From assembly GCA_002914805.1 (NCBI GenBank), contig JXTB01000019.1, positions 88,977 through 152,976 of the forward strand: a DNA stretch of 64,000 nucleotides, read 5' to 3'. Origin of the DNA: Parasponia andersonii (taxonomy: Eukaryota; Streptophyta; Magnoliopsida; Rosales; Cannabaceae). Numbering within the stretch: the first letter of the stretch is position 1; the number at the start of each line of letters is the position of its first letter. The notes under the pieces were generated by a model that worked only from the letters and a program-made list of their open reading frames with translations, did no database searches and was not told the DNA's origin. The position numbers were made by a program, and so were the translations under genes. Positions 22,080 through 33,829 of the stretch are shown one piece after another.

Positions 22080-22500
22080 TGGACGGACGTATATACGATG
22101 AGACCGAAGTATATACGATGACTTCGAGTGGGGATAATTATATGATATAGTAAATACTGAACTAATAGAACGAAGAGAATACGAGAATCTTTAGGTAGAA
22201 TGATTGAGAAAAAGACAAACGGAGATGATGGGTTTGGTTATTTGTATTTGAGAAAGAGAAAAGTAATAATTTGGTTGGGAGAGAGAGAATGATAGAACGA
22301 TAGGAATGTTGTAATTGTATTGCCTGTTCTTTTTACACGGGTTATAAGCCTTTATATAGGCAAAGCTTCAAGCGTTTGAAGTGATGACAACGATCCTAAG
22401 AGTTCTTATATGGCTGACACATCTTATGCTAGGTGTCATCTTCTAAGAGGAGAATTTTGTATATTTGACATCTGACACTATTTTATTGGCTAATACAACA
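22080..22500 (-). repeat. Probable solo LTR or LTR fragment
   Basis: On the minus strand it starts TGTTGTATTAGCC (22500). It has a promoter-like GCCTATATAAAGGC (about 22351-22364) and continues into a C/T-rich leader. This is the layout of an LTR U3-R region. The left boundary and a target duplication were not found. Confidence 0.4.
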
Positions 22501-22764
22501 ATATTTATTTAATTATTTTAATTTGGTGTTGACAAATGACCAAAAAAATATTTTCAATAAAAAATTGACATGTTTTCTGGATCATATAGAATTATTGTAT
22601 CATTTGTAATTTAATATTTTAATTAATAATTAATTATAAAAGATTTGTCACACCCGAGACAAAAATATAAACACAAAAAATCACAACATGATGAAAAAAC
22701 TCACAAATATAATTGAAGCATTTTTTTTGGGATTAATATCCTAGAAAAAACTATCTACCGCACA

Positions 22765-22894
22765 AAATAGCCTTTTCAATAAGGAAAAAGGAAGGAGGAA
22801 AAAAAAAAAAAAAAAAGGACTCGGAGTGAGTCTGAAATAGCCTTTTCAATAAGAAAAAGGAAAAAAACAAAAAAGGACTCGGAATGAGTCTGAA
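22765..22894. repeat. 70-bp tandem duplication downstream of the dirigent gene
   Basis: Two units (22765-22834, 22835-22894), each aaatagccttttcaataag, a purine run and ggactcgga(g/a)tgagtctg. They lie just beyond the 3' end of the gene at 22920-23528. Confidence 0.85.
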
Positions 22895-22919
22895 ATTATT
22901 CGAATTAGTTTAGCAGCTG

Positions 22920-23528
22920 TTAATAATGGAGAACATAAACATTGTACTCAACAACAGCATCCCCAGTTTTGAAATCAACAGTATGAGTCCTGGCTTGAGC
23001 ATAGCCTCTAGCGAACCTAAAAAGCCCACTTCCACCTACGATCGGCATCTCTCTTACCTCCGAAAGCACAGCGTTTCGCCCCAAAATGCTGAGAGTGCTA
23101 CAATTGTACTTCCCTTCGGTGAAAACATAGTTGAGAACCATTAGAAACCCCAGCTCAAACTGCGAGGCCGAGGCGTATATCCCTTGGGCTCTTCCGACTA
23201 TCTTGGAGCTCGGTTCCGGCCCCACGGTCAAAGGGTCATCCATCATCACGACGGCGCCGAACCACGTCGACGAATTGTTTGTCGTTTTAGCCTCGGCGAC
23301 TCGTATGGCGGTCGGGTTTCGGCCGCTGACGATGTCGTGGAAGTAGAAGTGGAGGTGGCTCAGCTTCTCTCGTTTATTGAGGCCTAGCTTTTTCTGAGAT
23401 AAGGATCTCGAGAAGGCGTGGTGATCATGATCGTCAGCAGTAGTGGTAGTACTGGCGACGGTTCTGATGATCAAGATGAAGAAAATGATGAAAGTTTGGG
23501 TGATTTTTTGGGTACCTGGCTCGGCCAT
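22920..23528 (-). CDS. Dirigent family protein (intact, 202 aa)
   Basis: Single-exon gene, ATG at 23528, with the full dirigent layout. The family directs regio- and stereoselective coupling of phenoxy radicals (lignan and related synthesis) in the apoplast. A hydrophobic signal peptide (about residues 10-26, TFIIFFILIIRTVAS) precedes a His/Asp-rich linker (30-45). The eight-stranded barrel domain follows: HFYFHDIVSGRNPT (60-73), MDDPLTVGPEP (96-106), GRAQGIYASASQ (112-123), NYVFTEGKYNCSTLSILGRN (133-152), FRFARGYAQA (170-179), [13 protein letters not shown] (190-202). N-glycosylation sites are NNS (84) and NCS (142). The usual Gly of YNGST is Cys143. Length is normal for the family. It is one of two intact copies here, and a (TA)n tract covers its TATA position. 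The exact product cannot be told from sequence. Confidence 0.95.
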   Translation of the reverse strand: MAEPGTQKITQTFIIFFILIIRTVASTTTTADDHDHHAFSRSLSQKKLGLNKREKLSHLHFYFHDIVSGRNPTAIRVAEAKTTNNSSTWFGAVVMMDDPLTVGPEPSSKIVGRAQGIYASASQFELGFLMVLNYVFTEGKYNCSTLSILGRNAVLSEVREMPIVGGSGLFRFARGYAQARTHTVDFKTGDAVVEYNVYVLHY

Positions 23529-23608
23529 TATTGCGGTGGAGAGGGAAGAGTTGCTTTTTCTCTCTCTTTACATGTACGAGTGGACACCTTTTGTCTGTCA
23601 TATAGCAC

Positions 23609-23635
<27 letters not shown>
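23609..23635 (-). promoter_or_regulatory. (TA)n microsatellite acting as TATA region of the dirigent gene
   Basis: A run of about 13 TA units lies 80-107 bp upstream of the ATG at 23528. That is where the other family members carry TATAAAT(A/T) or TATATAA. The 5' leader that follows is C/T- and GA-rich. Confidence 0.55.
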
Positions 23636-23643
<8 letters not shown>

Positions 23644-24181
23644 TGGGTTGTAGCCCAATGTATGATTCATCATTTTCTGTATTGCAGGTAGATTAACCGT
23701 AAAGCTTCACTAATATTTGAGAGAGGATATCACTTTTTATACTTTCTATTTTTTCACTTTCTGTAATTTATATCTTACTTTTTTATTATTATCGATATTA
23801 ACAAATAAATTTAAAATTTTGTTATAAATATATATTTTGAGGCTAATTTAAAATAATTAATTTTTAAAAAAATTATTTAAAAAAATTAAAAATAATTGAT
23901 ATAAAAATTGATTTAAAAATAAATTTATTAAATTATTTTGATAAATTAATTATTTTAAATTAGTATTAAATTATAAATTTGAAATTTAATTTATAATAAA
24001 TTTTAAATATAAGGATAAATGTTGATAATAACTAAAGTATAAAATATAATTTGAACAAAATATTAAAATACAAAGTATAAAATTGATAATATCTCTATTT
24101 GTGAAAACACTGTTAAAGGCATTTCTATTTCTATTACTATTCCTTTTTTTTTTAACAAGAAAAAAATTTACGAATATGTGC

Positions 24182-24219
<38 letters not shown>

Positions 24220-26140
24220 GTGGCTGAAGAACATACGGCATCTTTATTAATCTTTAATGGAAATGTAAAAAAAAAAAAAGAAAGAGAGAGAAAAATCAGT
24301 TACTACGTAAATACATAAAAAGAAATTAGAACTTTCTCTAGTTATTATTTCTTATTCTCTTTAATTTTCTTTTCCTTAGATTTCTTTTCCACTCATTTCA
24401 GTTAGAGTAAGTATGGCCTTAATTTATAGTACTTAATTCTCGAAGCCTTATAATGGACTGGATCGACCGTAATGGACTATGGTAGTACAAAGACAGACTG
24501 GAAAATTAGGTTCTGATGCACTTCATGAGGCTAACTATTATACTTACGAATGTCTTTTTATGTTTTTTTTTTCTCATTTGTTTTTATAAGTATATTTTTA
24601 TATCGTAAGCTGACTATTTATTCATTTTATACATTATATTTTTGCTATTATCAATATTAATGTTCAGATTTAAAACTTCTAACCAATTTATCTTCTCTTG
24701 ATTAAATACTAATTTTGACTACTAAGTTTATCAAAATATTATTTTAAATTTTAAGCATATATATTTAAAAAGTAATTCAAATTTAACATTATAAAATTTA
24801 ATGACTAAATTTATTAATATTAAATTTTGATATAAATTTATTACATGTTCTAAATTAAAAAAAATGTTATTGATAACCAAATAGTAAGTTATAAACTAAA
24901 CAAATAATCAAAATTTAAGATATAGAAATATAATTATCATTTATTTTAGTAAGATTTTTATTTTATGTAACGTTTCAATTTTGCGCCAAATTTTCCCCTC
25001 GACTAGTCGAGGTTTGTCTATTCGTTGAGTTCTGTCTACAGATTAGTTGAGTTTTTTTTATATATTTGTTGACATTTGTTTATTGACTTGTTTTAATACC
25101 ATATATAACATGGATAATGTGACACAAAATTCCATACTTCAAGATTTATTTAATTTGCGCTGTATAATATAATTTTAATTTTAGAACTACAATCTAATTA
25201 TAAAAGTTTCCCTACTAAGACTTATTGTTGGGTTTAATGTGAGATTAAATATGAGATAAAGAAAATAACATTGTAAAAATATATGGGACCAAGAAAAATA
25301 TGTCTATAACAGATGCGGGTCTAACTTTTACTGGGAATAAGAAATAAAAAGGTTAAAAAGTAAACGGGGTCTACATTCATAGAGAGTGAAAAAGTACGGA
25401 TGAAATTATTTTAACATGTACGCATGGAATAAAATGGTCCAATCAAAAATTACTATTTAGCTATTTCTCCTTACATTTATAGCAGTAAATATGTGACTAG
25501 TCTAAAGTACTCCAGCCTCATCCTTTGTCGTGCCCACAAAACACGCCCCTCGCCTCTTTATCGTTTTCAAACTTTTGCTTTTAGTTTGTCCTTTCTTTTT
25601 TTGCTTTTTTCTTTTGTTTTTTTCTTTCTTCTTCTTGTTCTTCTAACTTTTATATTAATGAAGCTTTTATTAGTTTGTCGGTTTTTTTTCAAACTTGATC
25701 ATTGCAAGTGGCCCACGAAGATCCAGAACTTGAATTCAAGCCCTCTATTCAATGTATTTTTAATTAAATAATGTATTCAATTGGGTTTTAATTCACGTAA
25801 AATATATGAATCGATGTTACAACATATTAAAATTTTATATTATAATTAAAATTTTCGAAAACCTTCTAAATTTTAGATGGGGACATGAATTTTTAAACAT
25901 AAAATTCATGTTTACATAAGTTATTCAATTATTTGAATATTAGCAAGTCAATTGAAGAATAAAAGAAAATTTTAAAAATTGGGTTTTGGTGTGGAAAAAA
26001 AATAAATGAAAACTTTTCCTTTTTCTCTTTGCATGGGAGATTTCAAACTCAAATATCGTTAAATTTTTTCTCTTTTTATGTAAAATTTCAAACTCAAATA
26101 TCATTATATTTTTCTCCCACATTCGTTTGAGTTTTTAGTT
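23636..26140. other. Spacer between dirigent gene and Copia-2
   Basis: AT-rich. It holds a (TA)n tract at 24185-24216 and a perfect 16-bp palindrome at 24997-25012. The frame at 25493-25771 encodes a Phe/Leu-rich peptide from T-rich DNA and is not credible. No gene was recognised. Confidence 0.5.
24997..25012. repeat. Perfect 16-bp palindrome
   Basis: CCTCGACTAGTCGAGG, followed by degenerate echoes (gttgag, tagttgag) up to 25052. Confidence 0.7.
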
Positions 26141-26145
26141 TTTCT

Positions 26146-26686
26146 TGTTAGTAATAAATCAAACACTACATGATTTATAACATATATTGGGTAGACAACA
26201 TAAAATGTCTATCCCTTAAAATAGAAACATCCATACTAATAAATAAATAGACAAAGATTTAGTGAGTTTGATATTATCCATAACTCTAGATTTTGTTGAA
26301 GACTTAAAAATTGATTTGGAAGCCAGGCTTGATTTCTTTAAGGGTTTTGAGAGTCTTCCCCGACCAAAGTTTGAGATGCACTAATAAAGTTCTCTCTTTT
26401 AGTAGGGATAGAGTCTATAAAAAAAAAAAAAATGAGCACATCTTTTCTTTAGTTATAGAGACCATAACCCTAATCTAATCATGGGTGGATAATTCAATTA
26501 GGGTATCTATCAACCCTAGTTGGATATTCAATGGGTATCCATATTTTGATCTATACTCAATAGAAATTTTAGACTTAATCTTTATTTGATCACAATTCTA
26601 TTGGATTTATACAAAATAAAATGGCCAAATATAATTAACATAACAATGGCCCATATCCACATAGAACATTGTTAAATTTACTAACA
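26146..26686 (-). repeat. 3' LTR of Copia-2
   Basis: Plus-strand text starts TGTTAGTAATAAATC and ends TTTACTAACA. It is collinear with 32395-32941. Confidence 0.93.
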
Positions 26687-27559
26687 ATCTCCCACTTGAG
26701 CCACATGTATACCAAAGTTAATTGTATTGTTGAACTGAAGACTAGCAAAAAAAAAATATCATGTCATTTCTGAATATCCCTGAAGTAACAATATAGTCCA
26801 TCAGTTATACTAGTATAAGGCCAAAGTACTCGTCACTGTACTTATAAAAACGATAACTACAACTCTCAATAATCACCATACTAATATTCCCGAACAATAT
26901 AGATCAAGTATAGAATATGGCATAGAAATTATACTCATGTGATTTTAATCGTGCTTATTTCCAACTGGTCTAACTTAAACCGAAATGAGATCGACTTTAG
27001 TCTTTTCTATTTAATGCATTATCATAAGCTTTATATTAAACCACAATAAGAAAGAAAAAAATATAAAGAAAAACATCATCGTACATAAAAAATTCAGAGT
27101 TTATATAAAATCCATCAACTAAATATTGTAGTAAATCAAACAAAATAAGTGTCACTAACAAGCACACAAATTGAACTACAAACTCCCACTAAAACTACAT
27201 AACTTCCAATAAAACAATACCCTTAGGGGCAGTATGTCTATGAAACACCTTTGGTGGGATACTCTTGGTAGGTAGATCCACAATTATGGAATTTGTACTA
27301 ATATGCTCTGTTGACACTAATTTACTCTGAACTTTCTCTTTTATAGCTAGGAGCTTGATGTCTATGTGCCTCACTTCGAAGAGCTTCTATAACACGACTG
27401 AGTTATTGTCACAATAAAATTTTAATGGCCTTTCAATGCCATTTATTGCATGCAACTCGATGACAAATTTTTGTAGTCATATTCTATGATTGGATGCCTC
27501 ATGATAAGTTATGAACTTAGCCTTCATAATTGAAGTAGCTACGAGTGTCTACTTAGCAC

Positions 27560-30500
27560 TCTTTCAAGAAACAGGTGTTCTAGGTAATAGATAAACATAA
27601 CCTAATGTGGATCTTTTACTATCCAGGCATCTAGCAAAATCACAATCAGAAGACCAAATGATATCCAAATTTTTCGATCTCCAATAAGTGAGCATATAAT
27701 TCTTCGTTCTCTGTAAATACCTCATAACCCTTTTCGCTGCTTTCCAATGATCCATTCCAGGGTTACTTAGATATCTTCCTAAGATGCCAACTATAAACAT
27801 AAGATTCGGACACGCACATACTTGAGCATACATAAGACTTCCTACGGCCGAAGCATAAGGAAACTTTTGCATGGCTTCTATTTCAATATCATTCTTGAGG
27901 TATTGCTGGAGGCTAAATTTATCTCCTTTAAACACAAGAGTGTCTGATGGTGCACACTTTTTCATTCTAAATCTATTGAGCATTCTTTTGATATAGCTAT
28001 TTTATGATAACCCAAGGATACCTCAAGAGCGATCTCGATGTATCTGTATACCAAATACAAAAGAGGCAACTCTAAGATTTTTTATTTTGAAATTCTTCGC
28101 CAGAAATTTCTTGGTGTCGTGCAATAAGCCTATATCACTACTTGCCAATACTATGTCATCAACGTATAACACTATGACGATAAATTTACTCCAACTGAAC
28201 TTATGATATACACAATCTTCAATTGGATTTACCTCGAAATTGGATGAGATAATCACTTCATGAAACTTGTGATACCATTAACAGTAAACTTGTTTGAGAC
28301 CATAGTTGGACTTCTTAACTTTATAAACCATAGACTTTAGGTCTCTAGATACAAAGTTTTCAGGTTGCAACATTTAAACAGTCTTTTCAATGTTGTTATT
28401 TAGAAACACAGTTTTAACGTCCATCTGATGTAACTCAAGGTCAAAATGAGCCACAAGTACCATAATAATTCTAAGAGAATCCTTCGATGCTACTGGAGAG
28501 AAGGTCTCTTTAAATTCAATACCTTCCTTTTGAATGTAGCATCTTTTAATAAGACAAGCTTTAAATCTCTTAATATTACATTTTGAATCCCTTTTAGTTT
28601 TAAATATCCATTTGCAACTAATGGGTTTCATACCTACAGATAACTTGATAAGATCCCAAACATCATTGTCTTTTATCGACTTCATCTCCTCATTCATAGC
28701 ATCAATATACTTTTGAGAATTAGAAATTTGTTTGACTTGTATGAAATTGATTGGATCATCTTCCACTATCTTGATGTCAAACTTATATTCTTGGAGATAG
28801 ATGATGAAATCATCCAAAATTGCACTTCTCCTTTCTCTAATGGACCTCCTTAAAGGAATTTACTCTTGAGGTTGTTAAGTTTGCTCTTTAGAAGCATTAC
28901 CCTCATTTGGAGGAGGAAGTACTTGATCATTGTCTTGTATTGGAATTGCATCTTAAACAAAGTTAGGTACAAAAGCCTGAAAATTTTCAATAGCTACTGA
29001 AGGAAGAGGAATGAATTCCTCTTTAAAGATAAAGATAATGTCTCTAACTTTATCTTCTCCCCTAAACTCAATATCCTTAAGAAATTTTGTATTTCCCATC
29101 TCAAAGAAGGACCTTGCAGTGGGATTATAAAATTTATAACTCCCTGACCTTTCAGAATACCTAATAAAGTAACAACTTATTGTTTTTGAGTTAGTTTCTT
29201 TTTATTTTGCTTGTAAGGACTTGCCTTAGTTTGATAATCCCAAATGTATAATAAGCTTGCGTCCAATCCAAAGTTCATAAGGAGTTTTAGCTACTGCTTT
29301 AGTTGGTACTCTATTCAAAATGTATGCTATAGTTTTGAGTGTTTTACTCCAAAGTGATTCTGATAAGGTGGAATGACTAATCATACTTTTTACTATGTCC
29401 TTAAGGGTCCTATTGTGTCGTTATACTATACCATTCATACTAGATTTCCCTAGCATAGCATATTGTGGAACGATGTCGCACTCTTCCAAATATAGCAAAG
29501 AGTCCTAAATATTGTTTATCTAACCTATTGTATCTGCCATAGTATTCACCACTACGATCAGATTTGACAACTTTAATTTTCCTATCAAACTGATTTTCAA
29601 CTTTAGCTTTATAAGCCTTAAATAAGTCCAATGATTAAGATTTTTCGTGTATTAAGTAGATGTACCCATAGCGAGAATAATCATCTATGAACGTGATAAA
29701 GTATTGTTATTCATTCTAAGAAGCCATATGAAATAGATCATAAATATATGTATATATCAATTGTAAGATATTAGAGCTCCTATTGGTACCCAACTTCTTA
29801 ACATTTATTTATTTTCCCTTTATACACTCAACACAGACTTTAAAGTCTATCAAATCAAGGAAACCAAGGATTCCATTAGACACAAGATGTTCAATTCTTT
29901 GTTTAGAAATGTGTTGTAAGTGTTTGTGGCACAATATCGATGAGTCCTTATTTGTTAATTTTTGCTTTGTACCTCTTGAATCAATATGCAAGGTTTCATT
30001 AATAGAGGTTTGAGTATTTAATATACATAGATTATCATTAAGGAAACTGGTACCAACAACATTTGAATCATAAATAAGACTCAATTTATTATTTCTAAAT
30101 GAACAGGAGAAACTAGATTTGTCCAATACTTAAATAGAAATTCAACTTCATCTTAAAGATGATACAATTAAAGTCTCATTCAAATCCAAATGAAAACCAG
30201 AATCCAAAATTAATCTAAAGAGTCCAATAGCCTCTACTTGAGCTATTTTTTCATTGCCTATATAGATGAATTTTTCAGTATCATTTGACTTCCAACTCCA
30301 CAAGTAACTCTGTATTGAAATATTTATATGAATAGTAACACCAGAATCTACCCACCAAGTATCCATAGGTATAGAAGTTAAATTAACGTCAGAACAAATA
30401 TAAACAAGAAGCTTACTCTTTTTAATACGCCAAGTTTTATACTTAGCGCATTCCTTCTTCATGTGCCCCGCTTTACTGCAAAAGAAATAAGCTTGCTGAT

Positions 30501-31300
30501 CCTGTTGTTTCTTTTGCACCTTAGAATATGGTGCATCTGCAGCTTCCTTACTCTTGTCCATCTTCTTCTTCTTTGCCTTACAAATTGTGGTCAAGTTAGC
30601 ACTTTTTGGCTTTTCAACTTTGATCTTCTCTTTTTCTTGCACACAAATAGAAATAAGTTCATTGAGATCCCATTTCTCCTTTTGAGTATTGTTTATAGTC
30701 TTAAGGTTTTTATGTTGTACAAGAAGAGAGATAAGGACCAAAGCCACAAGTATGTCATCTGACATTTCTAACTTAAGTTTTTTAAGTCTTACTACTAAAT
30801 GAGACATCTACATGATGTATTCCTTTATATTTCCTTTACTACTATACTTTGAGAAGAGCCTTCTTAAGATATTGATCATCTTAGCCTTTTTATTCTTGAG
30901 ATATAACTTCTCAAAAGTGGCAAGGAAAGCTTTTAGCATTTTCCTATTTTGGCAAACAGCCCCTCATAATCTCTAAAATTGAGCGCTTCATTAATAGGAT
31001 ATATATATGATTAGATCTTTCCCACTTTTCACTGAATACTTTCTTCTCAATAGTACTCTCAATAGAAAGTAGAGTACAAGCGTCATTCCAATGCTTAACG
31101 ATACAATCTTTAAGCCATAGAAAGAGAATATCATAATTGTGCTAGTTCAATATCAATACAACCTAGCATAATTATGACATTCTCTTTCCATGGCTTAAAG
31201 TTTGTGTCGTTAAGCATTGGAATTGTACTTAAGTTAGCAAAAAGATTTGAAGTCGAAACTAAATAGAGAACAAAAAATAAAATTATAACTAACATGCTTA
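27560..31300 (-). pseudogene. Copia-2 gag-pol (broken)
   Basis: Minus strand. Gag N-terminus is STSNLFANLSTIPMLNDTNF (about 31258-31200). It is interrupted by an inverted duplication and resumes as EKWERSNHI...LLMKRSI. The zinc knuckle region AYFFCSKAGHMKKEC (about 30500-30455) has Tyr for the first Cys. Protease has WWVDSGVTIHI (about 30350). The pre-integrase region (ILCHKHLQHISKQRIEHLVS) is at 29809-30126. Integrase core traces (VVKSDRSGEYYGRY) are near 29560. Reverse transcriptase starts with NEEMKSIKDNDVWDLIKL and KWIFKTKRD (28374-28817) and has LYVDDIVLASSD near 28160. RNase H runs through GSLMYAQVCACPNLMFIVGI and AAKRVMRYLQRTKNYML to SDCDFARCLDSKRST (27564-27983). Frames change between each block. 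Confidence 0.9.
31084..31225. repeat. Inverted duplication inside Copia-2 gag
   Basis: 31084-31144 and 31164-31225 are reverse complements with few differences (about 61-bp arms, 19-bp spacer). The right arm is the genuine gag text (MLNDTNFKPWKENVIIMLG); the left arm is its inverted copy and replaces following gag codons. Confidence 0.9.
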
Positions 31301-31989
31301 CAATTAAAATGTCACATATAAGCATATAAATCAATAATATATTCAAAACATAACATAACATATAAAGTTGGGCTATTCTATTATAAGATACCTAGAACAA
31401 TGCTAATAAGACTTTCTTTGGGATGATTTATTAACTTGTAAGTGATACTCTTAAGTGCAACAATCAAACCTTGATAGTAAATCCTGTCAAATAATGAATC
31501 TTCCTTTGGGCCGATCTATTATTCACATAGAAGTTTGACAACTATCACATGTATACTATCGCACGTGTGTTTGTCATTCAGTCATATAATCACTTTTCTT
31601 TGGGCTGGTAATTATCTGCATGAACAACAAACTCGAAACATCTTTATATTTTAGAATAAACAAGCCTATACAAATAAGGTTACTTTGGCGACATATTGTT
31701 TCAACTCAATTATACAATACAGGACTAAATGTGCATAGAAAATAATCATAATGCTCAATCAAATAAAGTTTTCAAAGCACAAACTAAAATTAATTAAGTT
31801 TATAAAATTTATCAACTCTCAAAACTAAATAGAGTTTTCAACGGATAAATATAGGTCTATCTTAAGTGGATTTGAGGTAATAAACTTCCTTTGTTAAGTT
31901 TTGGATTGGAACCCTTTGAATTAGGTCGAAAATTACTCAATTCTACCCAAAACAGGATCAAAAAACTCAAATTAGAAAAAAGAAATATC

Positions 31990-32110
31990 TATGGTGACAA
32001 TAGGGGTGGCACTGCGATGCCACTTCCGGGTTGGATAGCATTGTAGTGCCCTGGAGTGGCACTATGGCACCACCTCTCGGAGTGTGTAGTGCTGTAACGC
32101 CACAACTTGC
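31990..32110 (-). repeat. GC-rich palindromic segment in Copia-2 leader
   Basis: Contains GTGGCACTGCGATGCCAC and GTGGCACTATGGCACCAC within an AT-rich leader. The same kind of motif occurs in the Athila-like LTRs (about 50480 and 42280). Confidence 0.6.
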
Positions 32111-32378
32111 AACTTTTTTTTGGGAAAAATTTAACCCAAAGAATAACCAAACGACCTCCAAATCCACGATTTTTAGCATCTAATCACATGCTTTATGACC
32201 CAAAACTCAATTTTTAACCCTCAAAACAACAAATATATGTATCAAATATCTCAACAAAATTACTTAAATCACAAATTATACATATGTATACAAAATTTAG
32301 AAAATCAAATAGGTGAAGATCCAAATTTGAAAACCTAAAATTTGCATGATTCAAACCCAAATATCTAATATGAACCAA

Positions 32379-32392
32379 GGCTCTTGATATCA
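32379..32392 (-). other. Primer binding site of Copia-2
   Basis: Minus strand TGATATCAAGAGCC, just after the 5' LTR. It resembles the tRNA-Met site TGGTATCAGAGCC with a substitution and one extra base. Confidence 0.7.
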
Positions 32393-32394
32393 CT

Positions 32395-32941
32395 TATTAT
32401 TAATAAATCAAATAACACGTGATTTATAATATATATTGGGTAGACAATATCAAATATCTACCCTTAAAATAGGATCGTCCATGCTAAATAAATAGGTTAA
32501 GATTTAGTGAGCTTACCATTATTCATAACTCTAGATTTTGTTGAAGACTTGAAAATTGATCCTTAGGCAGAAACTAATTATAGTGGCTTGATTTCTTGAA
32601 GGATTTTGAGTCTTCTACAACCAAAACTTGAAGTACTTTAATAGTGTTCTCTCTTTTGGTAGAGATGGAGGTTGTAAAAAAAATATGAGCACATCTTTTC
32701 TTTGGTTATGGAAACCATAACCCTAACCTAAATATAGGTGAGTAATCCAACTAAGGTATTCATCAATCCTAGTTAGATATCTAATAGATATCCACATTTT
32801 GATCTACACCCAATGAATATTCTAAGCTCAATCTTAATTTGATCACAATTCTATTTGGTCTACACAAAATGAAATGACCCTTATATAATTAACATAACAA
32901 GTGGTCTATATTCACGAAAGAAAGTGTTAAATTTTCTAACA
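32395..32941 (-). repeat. 5' LTR of Copia-2
   Basis: On the minus strand it begins TGTTAGAAAATTT and ends TTATTAATAATA, where the 3' LTR has ...TTACTAACA. Confidence 0.93.
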
Positions 32942-32946
32942 TTTCT

Positions 32947-33829
32947 CACCTCTTTCTTCTGTTGAAATCGAAGCATAACAAAATATTCTCTTCTCCCTTT
33001 TACTTCTTCTGTTAAAATCCGATCATATTGAAATTTATTTCTCCCTTTTAATTTTCCTCTTCATCAGCAAAATCTAGGCTCCAAACTAAGTAAAGGACTC
33101 AAGGATTTTACTACATCCTGGAAAAAAAAATTGAATCGATTTTTTTTCCTATACAATAATATGATGCAATATGTAACAATTAGTGTATTGCTAGGAAGAT
33201 AAAAATATTGGCGTCACCAAAGTTGTGAAAGTCTTAAGTCGTATTCAAGCAGTATCAGACACGCAAAAGAGAGTGATTTCTATAATCTTATGTTTGGAAA
33301 ATTATTTCCAGCTAGCAATTCTCCCATCGATTTAAGAAGTTGATTTATGTGATGTCCCTTTTTACTGGTGCGGGAGTGGACACTGCGTACATACTTTTTC
33401 CTTTATTCAATTTCATTATTTTTCTAGGATCAACAGAAATGTATTGGAAGTTATGAAAAAGCATCATAAGTAAAACATACTCACTACTGAAATTATTTTA
33501 AGTAATTTGATCTTAGTCTTATTTATACATTGCAATAACATAGTGGGCTTAAACAAAAAAAAAAATTAAAAAGCGCGTATGTGATATGACTTAGAAAGCA
33601 GCATAGTGTGAAAATCTGAATGTCAAGGTATAATATATAGTTTAAGGACCAATACGTACGGCAATGGTCTAGTGGATGATTCAATTGTATGCCTTTTCTT
33701 ACAAGGCAATAATATTAATGACTTAAGACTTTTTCTGCATTCCATGTATCGGAGTCCAAGTTAAAATAAGTTTATTCTCTTCGATCTCAATCCATCAATG
33801 TGGCACACGTGGATCCAAATGAGCTTTTG
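32947..33829. other. Spacer without recognisable genes
   Basis: C/T-rich near 32950-33070, otherwise AT-rich. No ORF or repeat was recognised. Confidence 0.4.

Larger units (their letters stand above)
26146..32941 (-). mobile_element. Copia-2: full-length Ty1/copia retrotransposon, reverse strand
   Basis: LTRs at 26146-26686 (3', 541 bp) and 32395-32941 (5', 547 bp) are flanked by a perfect 5-bp target duplication TTTCT (26141-26145, 32942-32946). On the minus strand the 5' LTR starts TGTTAGAAAATTT and is followed by a primer site and about 1 kb of leader. Gag, protease, integrase, reverse transcriptase and RNase H come next in copia order, ending at a purine tract (CAAGTGGGAGAT, 26687-26698). 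Structure is complete but coding is broken by several stops, frameshifts and an inverted duplication in gag. Confidence 0.94.

Noticed and set aside
22647-22660. TGTCACACCCGAG as another LTR-A start
   Set aside because: The following sequence does not match the LTR-A copies at 37594 and 63280.
22926-23691. Plus-strand open frames overlapping the dirigent gene (22926-23144, 23131-23387, 23418-23696)
   Set aside because: They are antisense shadows of an intact conserved minus-strand gene and have no motifs.
25493-25771. 92-codon Phe/Leu-rich frame as a membrane protein
   Set aside because: Produced by a T-rich tract; no conserved features.
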